From assembly GCA_902495325.1 (NCBI GenBank), contig CABUWK010000007.1:9866-73865 (forward strand): a DNA stretch of 64,000 nt. Reading direction: 5' to 3'. The position numbers and the translations under genes are program-made. The notes under the pieces were generated by a model. It was not told the origin of the DNA, did no database searches, and saw only the letters and a program-made list of their open reading frames with translations. Positions 16,424 through 24,772 of this stretch are shown here, piece by piece (position 1 is the stretch's first letter; every line of letters starts with the position of its first letter). This DNA comes from an uncultured Acidiphilium sp. (GTDB lineage: Bacteria > Bacillota > Clostridia > Christensenellales > Borkfalkiaceae).

Positions 16424-16470
16424 AAATAACTAATTTCCTTCCGCTCTGAGCCCTGCGGCATGCAGATCCG

Positions 16471-19400
16471 TTACAGCGGTCCGTATTTTTCTTCGAACTG
16501 CTCTTTCGTCATCACGACCTGTTTCTGCTTGCCCGTCTGGCTGGTCACGATGTAGCCGTTCTTTTCCATCCAGTCCACGATCTTGCCCGCCTTCGGGAAA
16601 CCGAAGGAGAACTTCCTCTGCAACATCGAAATGCTGATATTTCCCATCTGCACGGCAAGGCGCAGAGAATTGATGTATTCGTCCGGCGCGTTGCCCTCGC
16701 CGATCTCCGCGCCGCCGGCTTTGCCGGAAACTTCTTCGATCTGCGGTTTGCATTCCTCGTTGATGGCGCGAAGAGCCGAATCGTTGAAATAACTCACGTT
16801 ATTGTCCTTCACGTATTTTACGACGTTTTTGATCTCCGACATGTCGATATACGCGCCCTGCGCTCTCTCGACCGCCGGCATCGTGCTGGTGCGATACAGC
16901 ATATCGCCCGCGCCGAGCAGTTTTTCCGCTCCGCCCTCTCCGAGGATGGTCTGCGAATCGACCGCGTTCGACATTTTGAACGCCATACGCGACGTGAAGT
17001 TCGTTTTGATGGAACCTTCCATGATGTTGACGGAAGGTCTCTGCGTGGCGAGGATGAGGAACATACCGGCTGCTCTCGCCTTCTGCGCGATCCTCGCGAT
17101 CTTGTCTTCGATATTCTTCTTGTCCACGCTCATGAGATCGGCGAACTCGTCTATAATGATGACAATCTTCGGCATCTTCCTCTCTTTCGTGGGGTCGATC
17201 TGGTCGTTATACTCCTCGATGTTGTGAACGAGCGCGGCGCGGAGTTTGGAATATCTCGCTTCCATTTCCTTCACCGCCCAGTTCAGCATGGCGATGGCTT
17301 TCGGCGCGTCGCAGATGATCTCGTCGAACAACATATGCGGAATGCCGCTGAACACGGTAAATTCCACCTGTTTCGGGTCGACGATGATGAAACGAAGTTC
17401 CGCCGGGCTGTATTTCGCGATCAGACTGATCAGAAGGGTGTTCAGGCAAACGCTCTTACCGGTACCGGTAGAACCCGCGATGAGAAGGTGGGGCATTTTC
17501 GTAATGTCCGCCACGACGGGATTTCCCACGATGTCTTTCCCGATCGCAAACGTAAGCGAACTCTTTTTCGCTTTCACGAAAGGATCGCTCACGAGAACGT
17601 CGCGCAGGCCGACCGTCGATTTCACCTCGTTCGGGATCTCGATGCCGATATACGGCGTGCCGGGAATCGTCGTGATACGAATGCTGTTTTTCGTCGCGAG
17701 ACGAAGGTTCAGGTCTTCCGAAAGCTTCGTTACCGCCTTGATGGAAACGTTTTCGGGGATCGCGAGATCGAACCGCGTGATCGTGGGTCCGTGAACGATA
17801 TTCACGATCTCTGCGTTTACCCCGCCGAGCACTTTCAGCGTTTTCAGGATCGCCGAAGCCTTTTCCTGCTTGAATTGCTGGATCTTGCCGTAATCGTCGT
17901 TATTGGCGTAAATTTTGAAAAGATCGAGAGGCGGCGCCTTGTAACGGAAGTTAAGCGGCATTTCGTCGAACGGATTCTCCGCTTCTCCCTGCCCGTTCTT
18001 GTCCTTTCCGCCCGCTTTCGGGTCGGCGGGTTCTTCTTTTTTCGGCGCGCGCGGCGGCTCTTCCGCAGGAGCTTTCGGCGCGTCGTATCCGATATTTTCG
18101 GGAACGTCCGCCCTTGCGGGTTCTTCCCGCGGAAAGCGGTCCGCGTTTCCCGAAGGTTCTTCCGTCCGGTTGAACGGATCTTCTTCGCGGCGGAAACCGG
18201 AACGATCGTTCTGTTCCGCCGTCTCTTCCTGCCTTCCTTTGAAAGACGCCGAAAGGTCGGATACGGAAGAAGCGTCCACGAAATTGTCATCCGAAGCGGA
18301 GTCGACCACGTCGCTTAAGATATCGGGCAGCGGTTCTTCTTTCTGTCCGAACGAGGGAGAATAGGTTTCGCGTGCGCCGCCGCGACCGAACGGCAGATCG
18401 TTCTGCCCGCCGTTTATGCCGCCGGTAAAGCCGTTCCCCTGCGGGAAAGAACCGTTTCCGCGGTCCGCCGCGGGATCGTAATAACCCGTTCCGTATTTCT
18501 GTCCGGGGTTCTCTTCCATGGCTTTGCGGAAATTCTGAGGAATATAAATATCGTTTTTCGGTTCCGAAACGTCGATCGGCTCGCCGTTGAAAGTGTCGTT
18601 GCCGGTCGCGCGGAACATCGAGGATTCGATCGGCTTGCCATATGTTTCCGGTTCGATCTTCTTCGGCGTTTTGATGTATTTCAGTTTTTCTTCGAAATCT
18701 TTGTTGTATTCTTTGCTGTAAGTGGAAACGCTCTCGTTTTTAGCGTTGTTTGCGGCAAAAATATCGCTTTCCGCGCTGCTTTGCGCGGAGGCGGGTTCAT
18801 CCCGTTTGAACTCGAAACGATCTTCTCCGACGATCAGCTTTCTCTTCCCTCGTCTGTCGCCGGGGAAAGAAGAAAAATTGTTGCTTTCCGCGTAAGTTTC
18901 CCTCACGGGAGTCCGGTACTCCTGTCTTGGCGCTTCGTCGTAAACGGGGCTGCTTTCGCGCGCGGTTTCTTTCTTCTTGCGGGGAACGATCGTTTCCTCT
19001 TCTTCCCCGCCGTTTTCTCCTTCTTCGTTTTTATCCGCGAATTTGCGGAACAGAATTTTTCTGAAGACGACGGCAAGCGCGAGAAGGGCGACGAACACGT
19101 ATAAAATGATCGATCCGACCCCGGAAAGCCCGCGGAATACGGGATAAACGATAATTCCGGACAGCGCGCCGCCCACCGTGGACGAGCGCACGCCGCCCGC
19201 TGCCGCCCGATAGCAGGAAGAGATATATCCGCCGAAATCGCTGCCCGCCGGACTGTTGATAAGATATTGCAGCAGCAGAAAGAGGTCGACAAACAATACG
19301 ATACACGCGACGGCGGTCGTTTTGTTATCCGCGCCGTCCGCATGTTTTCCCATGATCATCAGAAGCCCGCCCGTAAAAAAGGCAAGGAAAAAGGGATAGC

Positions 19401-19578
19401 TGAAAAAGCCGAAAATTCCGAGCAGGAATTTCTGCAGGATCCCGCCGACGGGATAAAATACGGCGTCGCCCGTCACGAGACAGAAAAACGCGAACGCCGA
19501 AAAGAGAACGAGGGTCATTCCCAGAAGTTCTTTGTTGATAAATTCGTTTTCTTTTTTTTGTTTTACGATTTTTCCCAT
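16471..19578 (-). CDS. ftsK: DNA translocase FtsK/SpoIIIE
   Basis: A membrane-anchored ATPase that pumps chromosomal DNA through the closing septum; in spore formers the SpoIIIE paralogue fills the forespore. At 1035 residues it has about four N-terminal membrane helices (residues 20-180), an acidic/Pro/Gln-rich linker (about 190-560), the RecA-like motor with Walker A AGSTGTGKSV (about 700) and Walker B IIIDEFADL, and a C-terminal winged-helix gamma domain ending EEKYGPL. The start at 19578 has GGAGG. A strong sigma-A promoter lies at 19634-19662. It is the first gene of the ftsK-rimO-pgsA-cinA-recA run. FtsK and SpoIIIE cannot be distinguished from this sequence; only one such gene is in the window. 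Confidence 0.96.
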   Translation of the reverse strand: MGKIVKQKKENEFINKELLGMTLVLFSAFAFFCLVTGDAVFYPVGGILQKFLLGIFGFFSYPFFLAFFTGGLLMIMGKHADGADNKTTAVACIVLFVDLFLLLQYLINSPAGSDFGGYISSCYRAAAGGVRSSTVGGALSGIIVYPVFRGLSGVGSIILYVFVALLALAVVFRKILFRKFADKNEEGENGGEEEETIVPRKKKETARESSPVYDEAPRQEYRTPVRETYAESNNFSSFPGDRRGKRKLIVGEDRFEFKRDEPASAQSSAESDIFAANNAKNESVSTYSKEYNKDFEEKLKYIKTPKKIEPETYGKPIESSMFRATGNDTFNGEPIDVSEPKNDIYIPQNFRKAMEENPGQKYGTGYYDPAADRGNGSFPQGNGFTGGINGGQNDLPFGRGGARETYSPSFGQKEEPLPDILSDVVDSASDDNFVDASSVSDLSASFKGRQEETAEQNDRSGFRREEDPFNRTEEPSGNADRFPREEPARADVPENIGYDAPKAPAEEPPRAPKKEEPADPKAGGKDKNGQGEAENPFDEMPLNFRYKAPPLDLFKIYANNDDYGKIQQFKQEKASAILKTLKVLGGVNAEIVNIVHGPTITRFDLAIPENVSIKAVTKLSEDLNLRLATKNSIRITTIPGTPYIGIEIPNEVKSTVGLRDVLVSDPFVKAKKSSLTFAIGKDIVGNPVVADITKMPHLLIAGSTGTGKSVCLNTLLISLIAKYSPAELRFIIVDPKQVEFTVFSGIPHMLFDEIICDAPKAIAMLNWAVKEMEARYSKLRAALVHNIEEYNDQIDPTKERKMPKIVIIIDEFADLMSVDKKNIEDKIARIAQKARAAGMFLILATQRPSVNIMEGSIKTNFTSRMAFKMSNAVDSQTILGEGGAEKLLGAGDMLYRTSTMPAVERAQGAYIDMSEIKNVVKYVKDNNVSYFNDSALRAINEECKPQIEEVSGKAGGAEIGEGNAPDEYINSLRLAVQMGNISISMLQRKFSFGFPKAGKIVDWMEKNGYIVTSQTGKQKQVVMTKEQFEEKYGPL

Positions 19579-19608
19579 GCGGGTCCCTCCTTCCCCCGTA
19601 TTATCCGG

Positions 19609-19630
19609 TCACATTTAACTCACATTTAAC
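19609..19630. repeat. Tandem 11-bp direct repeat at the ftsK start site
   Basis: TCACATTTAAC is repeated head to tail (19609-19619 and 19620-19630), just after the -10 box on the minus strand, where transcription begins. On the transcript it reads GTTAAATGTGA twice. It may be a binding site for a repressor or a product of slippage. No function is known. Confidence 0.6.
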
Positions 19631-19633
19631 ATT

Positions 19634-19662
19634 ATTATACCATTTGCGGGCGTATAAGTCAA
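19634..19662 (-). promoter_or_regulatory. Sigma-A promoter for ftsK
   Basis: TTGACT (19657-19662), 17-base spacer, TATAAT (19634-19639) on the minus strand, with TG two bases before the -10. It drives ftsK from 56 bases upstream. Confidence 0.9.
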
Positions 19663-19766
19663 TCTATGAAAGGTCGGCTCGTGCGAAAAAATTGCGAAAT
19701 AAAGGGGTTTCTTTCATTTTCCGGAAAAAGAGAAACGCCTGCGCCGCACCGCATTTTCAAGCACAC

Positions 19767-19792
19767 AAAAACGCGGGCAATTTCTGCCCGCG
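19767..19792 (-). terminator. Intrinsic terminator after acpP
   Basis: CGCGGGCA (19772-19779) and TGCCCGCG (19785-19792) make an 8-bp G+C-rich stem with loop ATTTC, followed on the minus strand by T5. It is 18 bases after the acpP stop. Confidence 0.9.
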
Positions 19793-19810
19793 CCTGCGAA
19801 TCGGTTTTAA

Positions 19811-20038
19811 TTATTTTTTTTCGAGAATATTCACGATATCGCGAACGGTCTTTAAGTTCGCGGCATCGTCTTCCGAAACGGTGATCCCGTATTCTTCTTC
19901 CATAGACATAAGCATCTGCACCACGTCGAGAGAATCGGCGCCGAGATCCTTTACGATATCGCTATCGGGAGTAATACGGCTTTTATCGATACCGAGTTGT
20001 TCGCTCAGAAGAGCCACAACTTTATCGTAGACTTCCAT
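19811..20038 (-). CDS. acpP: Acyl carrier protein
   Basis: The 75-residue acidic protein carries growing fatty acids on a phosphopantetheine arm attached to the serine of DSLD (GADSLDVVQML). The start is ATG at 20038, which gives MEVYDKVVALL; a TTG four codons earlier lies inside the GGAGGCACTT ribosome site and is rejected. It is flanked by its own strong promoter (20064-20092) and terminator, so it is monocistronic. No fatty-acid synthase genes are adjacent, which is less common, since acpP usually sits beside fabD/G/F or rnc. Confidence 0.96.
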   Translation of the reverse strand: MEVYDKVVALLSEQLGIDKSRITPDSDIVKDLGADSLDVVQMLMSMEEEYGITVSEDDAANLKTVRDIVNILEKK

Positions 20039-20063
20039 AAGTGCCTCCAAATGGTTTTTCTAT

Positions 20064-20092
20064 ATTGTAACAAATGGAAAATGATTTGTCAA
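20064..20092 (-). promoter_or_regulatory. Sigma-A promoter for acpP
   Basis: A near-consensus promoter on the minus strand: TTGACA (20087-20092), 17-base spacer, TACAAT (20064-20069). The -10 lies 26 bases upstream of the acpP ATG. No FapR-like operator is visible. Confidence 0.92.
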
Positions 20093-20205
20093 TGATTTTT
20101 CCGGTCTTTTCGTTTTTCCGTCAATTCCCGCCAAAGCCGGCTTTCCCGGGGGATAACGCGTTTATCGCCCCGTTTTTCGCCGGAGCGGAAAGTCCCGCCC
20201 TGCGG

Positions 20206-22377
20206 TCAGCCCTGCTTCTTCGGATTCTTGCGCATGGTGAGCCCGATCCTGTTCTTTTTCGGTTCCACGGAAAGCACCCTCACCTTCACGACCTGTCCGA
20301 CTTTCAGAACGTCGGACGGATGTTTCACGTAGCCGTCCGAAATTTCGGAAATATGCACCAAGCCGTCCTGATGAACGCCGATATCGATAAACGCGCCGAA
20401 ATCGATCACGTTCCTGACCGTTCCCGTCAGTTCCATTCCGACTTTCAGATCATTGATATCCATGATATCCGAGCGGAGTTCGGGCTTCGGCAGGCTGTCG
20501 CGCACGTCTCTGCCCGGCTTTAACAGTTCGGTCACGATATCGTTCATCGTGGGAACGCCGAGCCCGCATTCGTCGGCGGCTTTCTTTTCGCCGTATTTTT
20601 TGATCTTTTCCGGCAGATCCTTCAGATTTCTGTTCTTCACGTCGTCATCCGTATAGCCGAACAATGCGAGCAGTTTTTCCGTCGCTTCGTACGACTCCGG
20701 GTGAACGGCGGTGTTATCGAGAATGTTTTTCCCGTCGCGGATCCTTAAGAAGCCTGCGCACTGCTCGTAAGCCTTCGCGCCGAGCTTGGGAACTTTCAGA
20801 AGCTGTTTTCTCTGGGTGAATTTCCCGTTCTCCTCGCGGTAAGCGATCACGTTGTTCGCGATCGCGCCGTTCAACCCCGCCACATGAGATAAAAGCGACG
20901 GGCTCGCCGTGTTCAGATCCACGCCGACGGAGTTTACGCAGTCTTCCAGCACGCCGTCGAGCACGGCGTCGAGACGGGCGGCAGGCATATCGTGCTGATA
21001 CTGCCCCACGCCGATGGCTTTCGGGTCGATCTTGATCAGTTCCGCCAGAGGATCCTGCAAACGCCTTGCGATGGAAATCGCGGAACGAAGGGTCAGATCG
21101 TACTGCGGAAATTCCTTTGCCGCAAGCGGAGAACCGGAATACACCGAAGCGCCCGCTTCGCTCACGACGGCATAGGTCACTTTCCCGCCGTAATCTTTCA
21201 CCATGTCGGACACGAAGATCTCGGACTCTTTCGAAGCCGTTCCGTTACCGATCGAAATGACGTCCACTTTATACTTATCGATGAGTTTTTCCAGCGTTTT
21301 CTTCGCCTCTTCTTTTTTGTTCTGCGGCGGCGTGGGATAAACGACGGTGATATCGAGCACCTTGCCCGTGCCGTCCACCACGGCGATCTTGCATCCCGTA
21401 CGGTATGCGGGGTCAAACCCCATGGTCACCTTATCTTTCACGGGCGGCTGCATCAGGAGAGGACGCAGATTCACGTCGAACATTCTGATCGCCTGTTCCT
21501 GCGCGTTTTCCGTGAGGTAATTCCTGATCTCGCGTTCGATGGAAGGCTGGATCAGACGTTTATACCCGTCCGCCACGGCGGCTTTCACGCAAGGCGTGGT
21601 AACGCTGCCTTCTTTCACGAAGCCGACTTCGCATACGCGGACGGCGAAATCGTCGTCGATCGTGACCTTCACTTTCAGATACCCCTCGTCCTCGCCTCGA
21701 TTCAAAGCGAGCACGCGGTGAGATTTGATCTCCGCGACGGGTTCGGAATAGTCCGCATACATTTCGTAGGTCTTCGCGCCGTCCTCTTCCGCCTTTTGCA
21801 GTTTCGAGGAGATCTCCCCGTTTTTCAGATAAATGCGGCGAAGTTTCTTACGAAGTTCGGCGTCGTCGGAAAGACGTTCCGCAAGGATATCCTGTGCTCC
21901 CGCAAGAGCTTCCTTTTCCGACTTCACGCCGAGTTCTTCGTTTACGAACGGTTTTGCAAGGTCTTCCGCCGTACCCTCTTTCACGTTCTGCGCAAAGAGA
22001 ATATCGGCAAGCGGTTCGAGCCCTTTCGCGATCGCGATCGTCGCTCTCGTCTTTTTTTTCTGTTTATACGGTCTGTAGATATCTTCTACTTCCGTCAGCG
22101 TTTCCGCTTTCTCGAGCGCGGACACGATATCGTCCGTCATCTTTCCCTGTTCGGTGATCGAAGCCGTAACCTCGGCTTTTCTCTTTTCGATATTCCTGAG
22201 ATAGGTCAGCCTGTCGGCAAGTTCTCTTAAAACCTGATCGTCGATGTGACCCGTCATTTCCTTGCGGTAACGGGCGATGAAGGGAATGGTATTCCCCTCG
22301 TCGAGAAGGGAAACGATGTTTTTCGCGTGTTCGTCTTTCAGTTTGAATTCTTCGGTAATTTGTTTCAGAATGTCCAT
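20206..22377 (-). CDS. tex: RNA-binding protein Tex (S1 domain)
   Basis: Tex is a conserved nucleic-acid-binding protein thought to act in transcription or RNA handling. The 723 residues match the family in length and order: helical N-terminal part, a YqgF/RNase H-like region (MGFDPAYRTGCKIAVVDGTG, near 325), helix-hairpin-helix segments (VGVDLNTASPSLLSHVAGL, near 500), and an S1 domain from about residue 640 (VGMELTGTVRNVIDFGAF). The ATG at 22377 has an AAAAGG site. It is followed by a G+C-rich stretch without a clean terminator, and a palindromic CCCGCGCGGG lies upstream. Probably monocistronic or cotranscribed with the DNA glycosylase gene. Confidence 0.95.
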   Translation of the reverse strand: MDILKQITEEFKLKDEHAKNIVSLLDEGNTIPFIARYRKEMTGHIDDQVLRELADRLTYLRNIEKRKAEVTASITEQGKMTDDIVSALEKAETLTEVEDIYRPYKQKKKTRATIAIAKGLEPLADILFAQNVKEGTAEDLAKPFVNEELGVKSEKEALAGAQDILAERLSDDAELRKKLRRIYLKNGEISSKLQKAEEDGAKTYEMYADYSEPVAEIKSHRVLALNRGEDEGYLKVKVTIDDDFAVRVCEVGFVKEGSVTTPCVKAAVADGYKRLIQPSIEREIRNYLTENAQEQAIRMFDVNLRPLLMQPPVKDKVTMGFDPAYRTGCKIAVVDGTGKVLDITVVYPTPPQNKKEEAKKTLEKLIDKYKVDVISIGNGTASKESEIFVSDMVKDYGGKVTYAVVSEAGASVYSGSPLAAKEFPQYDLTLRSAISIARRLQDPLAELIKIDPKAIGVGQYQHDMPAARLDAVLDGVLEDCVNSVGVDLNTASPSLLSHVAGLNGAIANNVIAYREENGKFTQRKQLLKVPKLGAKAYEQCAGFLRIRDGKNILDNTAVHPESYEATEKLLALFGYTDDDVKNRNLKDLPEKIKKYGEKKAADECGLGVPTMNDIVTELLKPGRDVRDSLPKPELRSDIMDINDLKVGMELTGTVRNVIDFGAFIDIGVHQDGLVHISEISDGYVKHPSDVLKVGQVVKVRVLSVEPKKNRIGLTMRKNPKKQG

Positions 22378-22468
22378 TGCGATACCTTTTCCCGCAGCCG
22401 GGATCCCCCGCGCGGGCGCTTGAAATAATTTCTAAATTTCTTTATTTTATGTTGATTTTTTTGCGTTT

Positions 22469-22942
22469 TTATGTGTTTGCGATCCCGCGGAAAACTTCCG
22501 CCCAGCGTTCTTTCCGGAAACTCACGTTCGCCGGACTTGTGGAAGGAAGGCATACGATCTTCTGCGGAAGATCTTTGTATTCCGAACACAAAACGGAATA
22601 GCTTTTCTGTCCGTTGCACACGATCGTTTTCACTTTCGTTTTGCGAAGGATCTCCGTCAGGTCGACCGACACCGCGTTCCGTATCGAACCGTCGCTCGAT
22701 CCTTCGATCTCGCATTTTTTAACGATATCCCACAGCGCGATATGGTTTCTGTGAAGAAAAGCGATCTTGCTTTCCGTGTCGTCGCCGATCGTCTCCCCGT
22801 AAAGTTCGGGAAGAAGATGCCAGAAACGATTTCTTTTGTTTCCGTAATAAAAGCCGACCTTCCGGGAGATCACGCTCGGAAAACTACCGAGGATCAGCAC
22901 GACCGAGTTCTCGTCGTAAATCGGATCAAATCCCGTTTCCAT
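22469..22942 (-). CDS. DNA-deoxyinosine (hypoxanthine) glycosylase
   Basis: A 157-residue member of the uracil-DNA-glycosylase superfamily, in the branch that removes hypoxanthine from DNA after adenine deamination. Characteristic segments are LILGSFPS (near residue 16), the tract YYGNKRNRFW (33-42) and LPSTSPAN near residue 133. It is cytoplasmic. The start at 22942 has a GAGGGG site and lies inside the 3' end of the GH13 amylase gene (17-base overlap), so this repair gene is translationally coupled to the glycogen operon. That linkage is probably accidental. Substrate preference is assigned from the family and needs biochemistry to confirm. Confidence 0.82.
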   Translation of the reverse strand: METGFDPIYDENSVVLILGSFPSVISRKVGFYYGNKRNRFWHLLPELYGETIGDDTESKIAFLHRNHIALWDIVKKCEIEGSSDGSIRNAVSVDLTEILRKTKVKTIVCNGQKSYSVLCSEYKDLPQKIVCLPSTSPANVSFRKERWAEVFRGIANT

Positions 22943-24752
22943 CTTTTATCCCCTCTTCGGAAAAAATTGAAAAATCGTAGGTATTTAAAGTGATTTTACT
23001 AAGTTTTATGCCGCGTGTAATCTCGTGTGTTTCCTTATTCGCGTTTAAGATTGCGCTTTCCGGTCCGCAGTTTACGGCAACCGTCACGCAGGAAGTCCGA
23101 TTCTTCCTCGTAAAGACGATCACACCCCTTTCGTACCTGAGTCCGTACACCGCTCCGTCCCGGAAACAGGAATGTTCTCTTCTCAGTTTCCCGAGGAACC
23201 GATAAAACGAAAGGATCTCTTCGTCTTCTTCTCCCCACGGATAACACTTGCGGTTAAACGGATCCTTATTCCCCGTAAGCCCCGCCTCGTCTCCGTAATA
23301 CACGCACGGCACGCCGTACAGCGTAAACTGAAGCATTGCCGCGCAGAAGAGCATCTTTTTCGCCCTCGCGTATTCTTCCCCGGATAAAGTCTCTGCCGCC
23401 ATCTCTTCCCTCGTTTCCGCAAGTTTTCCGTACTTTCCGAAAACAGTGAGAATTCTCGGCGTATCGTGCGTGCCGAGGATGTTCATCAGAGAATGCAAAG
23501 CCGCGGCGGGATAATGATCGATCTGCATCCGGATCAGCTCGTATAAACCTTTCGCTCTGCCCGAAATCACGTAATCGACGATCGCGTTTTTCAAGGGATA
23601 GTTCATCACGGAATCGAGCTCGTCCCCCTGAAAATACTTCCGCCGCGCGCCGTAAGCGATCTTGTTCGTGGCGTCCTCCCACACTTCGCCTATCACAACG
23701 TTCTCCGCATCTATCTCCTTCGCCTTTCTCCGGATATCCCGCAAAAAGGTATCCTCGATCTCGTCCGCCACGTCGAGACGAACGCCGCGGAAGCCGAACG
23801 AAAGATATTTTTCGATCACGCCGTTTTTTCCGGCGATAAACTTCTGAAATCCGACGCAGCGTTTATCGATCGAAGGCAGGGTTTCTATTCCCCACCAGCT
23901 CTCGTATTCTTTCGGATAACTGGTGAAGTTATACCAGAAATAATAAGGGGACTCTTTTGCCTGGTACGCCCCTAAGGACGGATATCTCCCGTATTTGTTG
24001 AAATAGAGGCTGTCGTCTCCCGTGTGGTTATAAACCCCGTCGAACAGAAAGGAGATCCCCTCTTCCCTTGCGGAAAGAAGCAGTTCTCTGAGTTCGCTCT
24101 CCGTTCCGAGAAGAGCGTCCGGCTTCAGATAGTCTCCCGTATCGTAGCGATGATTGCTCCTCGCCTCGCTCACGGGATTCAGATACACGTGCGTAACGCC
24201 GAGCGAGCGAAGATAGGAAAGTTTCCGTTCGATCCCTTTGAAATTGCCGCCGAAGAAATCGGAATTGGTGATTTTCCCGTTTTCGTCCGGCAGATATTCC
24301 GGCATTCCGCCCCAGTCCCGTCTCAGGCGTTTTCCCGCGGGATCTCCGAACCCTTCCGCACGGAAAAACCGATCGGGAAAGATCTGATACATCACGCCGC
24401 CCCGGAACGAGGAAGGAGTGTCGTACCCCTCTTTCGTCACAAGAAGCTGATATTCCGCCGGGTCTTCCGAAAATTCGGCAAACAGCCCTGCGCCCGCGCC
24501 GATCCTGCCGACGTCGGACAGAAAGGTATAGAAATACAGACCGACGGGAAGCACGGGTAACGTTACGGTAAACAGATCGCCCCGGCGATCTGCGGGAACG
24601 ATCCTTCCTTCCCCCGTTTCGTCCCACCTGAGGGACAGTTTACAGTCGGAAGCGCCTTCGATCTTTATCGTAAGCCTTACGGGTTTGTTTTCCGTCACCG
24701 CCCCGATTTCGCTTTTGCAAAAAGGGTCGGTCGGGTCGTAATAAACATTCAT
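22926..24752 (-). CDS. Glycoside hydrolase family 13 alpha-amylase/neopullulanase-like
   Basis: A 608-residue amylase-family enzyme that hydrolyses alpha-1,4 (possibly alpha-1,6) linkages of glycogen-type glucans. A short N-terminal beta domain (residues 1-110) is followed by the barrel with YQIFPDRF, HRYDTGDY, FDGVYNHTG, the nucleophile region GVRLDVADE, the acid/base region VIGEVWED and GTHDTPR. The absence of a signal peptide indicates intracellular action. The start is ATG at 24752 (MNVYYDPTDP); the longer open frame to 24953 overlaps glgP and has no ribosome site. It follows glgP by 20 bases. Probably trims limit dextrins left by phosphorylase, taking the debranching role otherwise filled by GlgX. 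Confidence 0.88.
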   Translation of the reverse strand: MNVYYDPTDPFCKSEIGAVTENKPVRLTIKIEGASDCKLSLRWDETGEGRIVPADRRGDLFTVTLPVLPVGLYFYTFLSDVGRIGAGAGLFAEFSEDPAEYQLLVTKEGYDTPSSFRGGVMYQIFPDRFFRAEGFGDPAGKRLRRDWGGMPEYLPDENGKITNSDFFGGNFKGIERKLSYLRSLGVTHVYLNPVSEARSNHRYDTGDYLKPDALLGTESELRELLLSAREEGISFLFDGVYNHTGDDSLYFNKYGRYPSLGAYQAKESPYYFWYNFTSYPKEYESWWGIETLPSIDKRCVGFQKFIAGKNGVIEKYLSFGFRGVRLDVADEIEDTFLRDIRRKAKEIDAENVVIGEVWEDATNKIAYGARRKYFQGDELDSVMNYPLKNAIVDYVISGRAKGLYELIRMQIDHYPAAALHSLMNILGTHDTPRILTVFGKYGKLAETREEMAAETLSGEEYARAKKMLFCAAMLQFTLYGVPCVYYGDEAGLTGNKDPFNRKCYPWGEEDEEILSFYRFLGKLRREHSCFRDGAVYGLRYERGVIVFTRKNRTSCVTVAVNCGPESAILNANKETHEITRGIKLSKITLNTYDFSIFSEEGIKDGNGI

Positions 24753-24772
24753 AATTTGTCTGTCGGAATCCT

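Noticed and set aside
20992..22230. Long plus-strand open frame of about 410 codons opposite tex
   Set aside because: It is antisense to a clear gene, is rich in Arg/His/Phe as expected from a reversed codon pattern, and has no ribosome site or family resemblance. Similar frames opposite glgB (31514-33430), pgi (33382-35052) and glgP (24791-26365) were rejected for the same reason.
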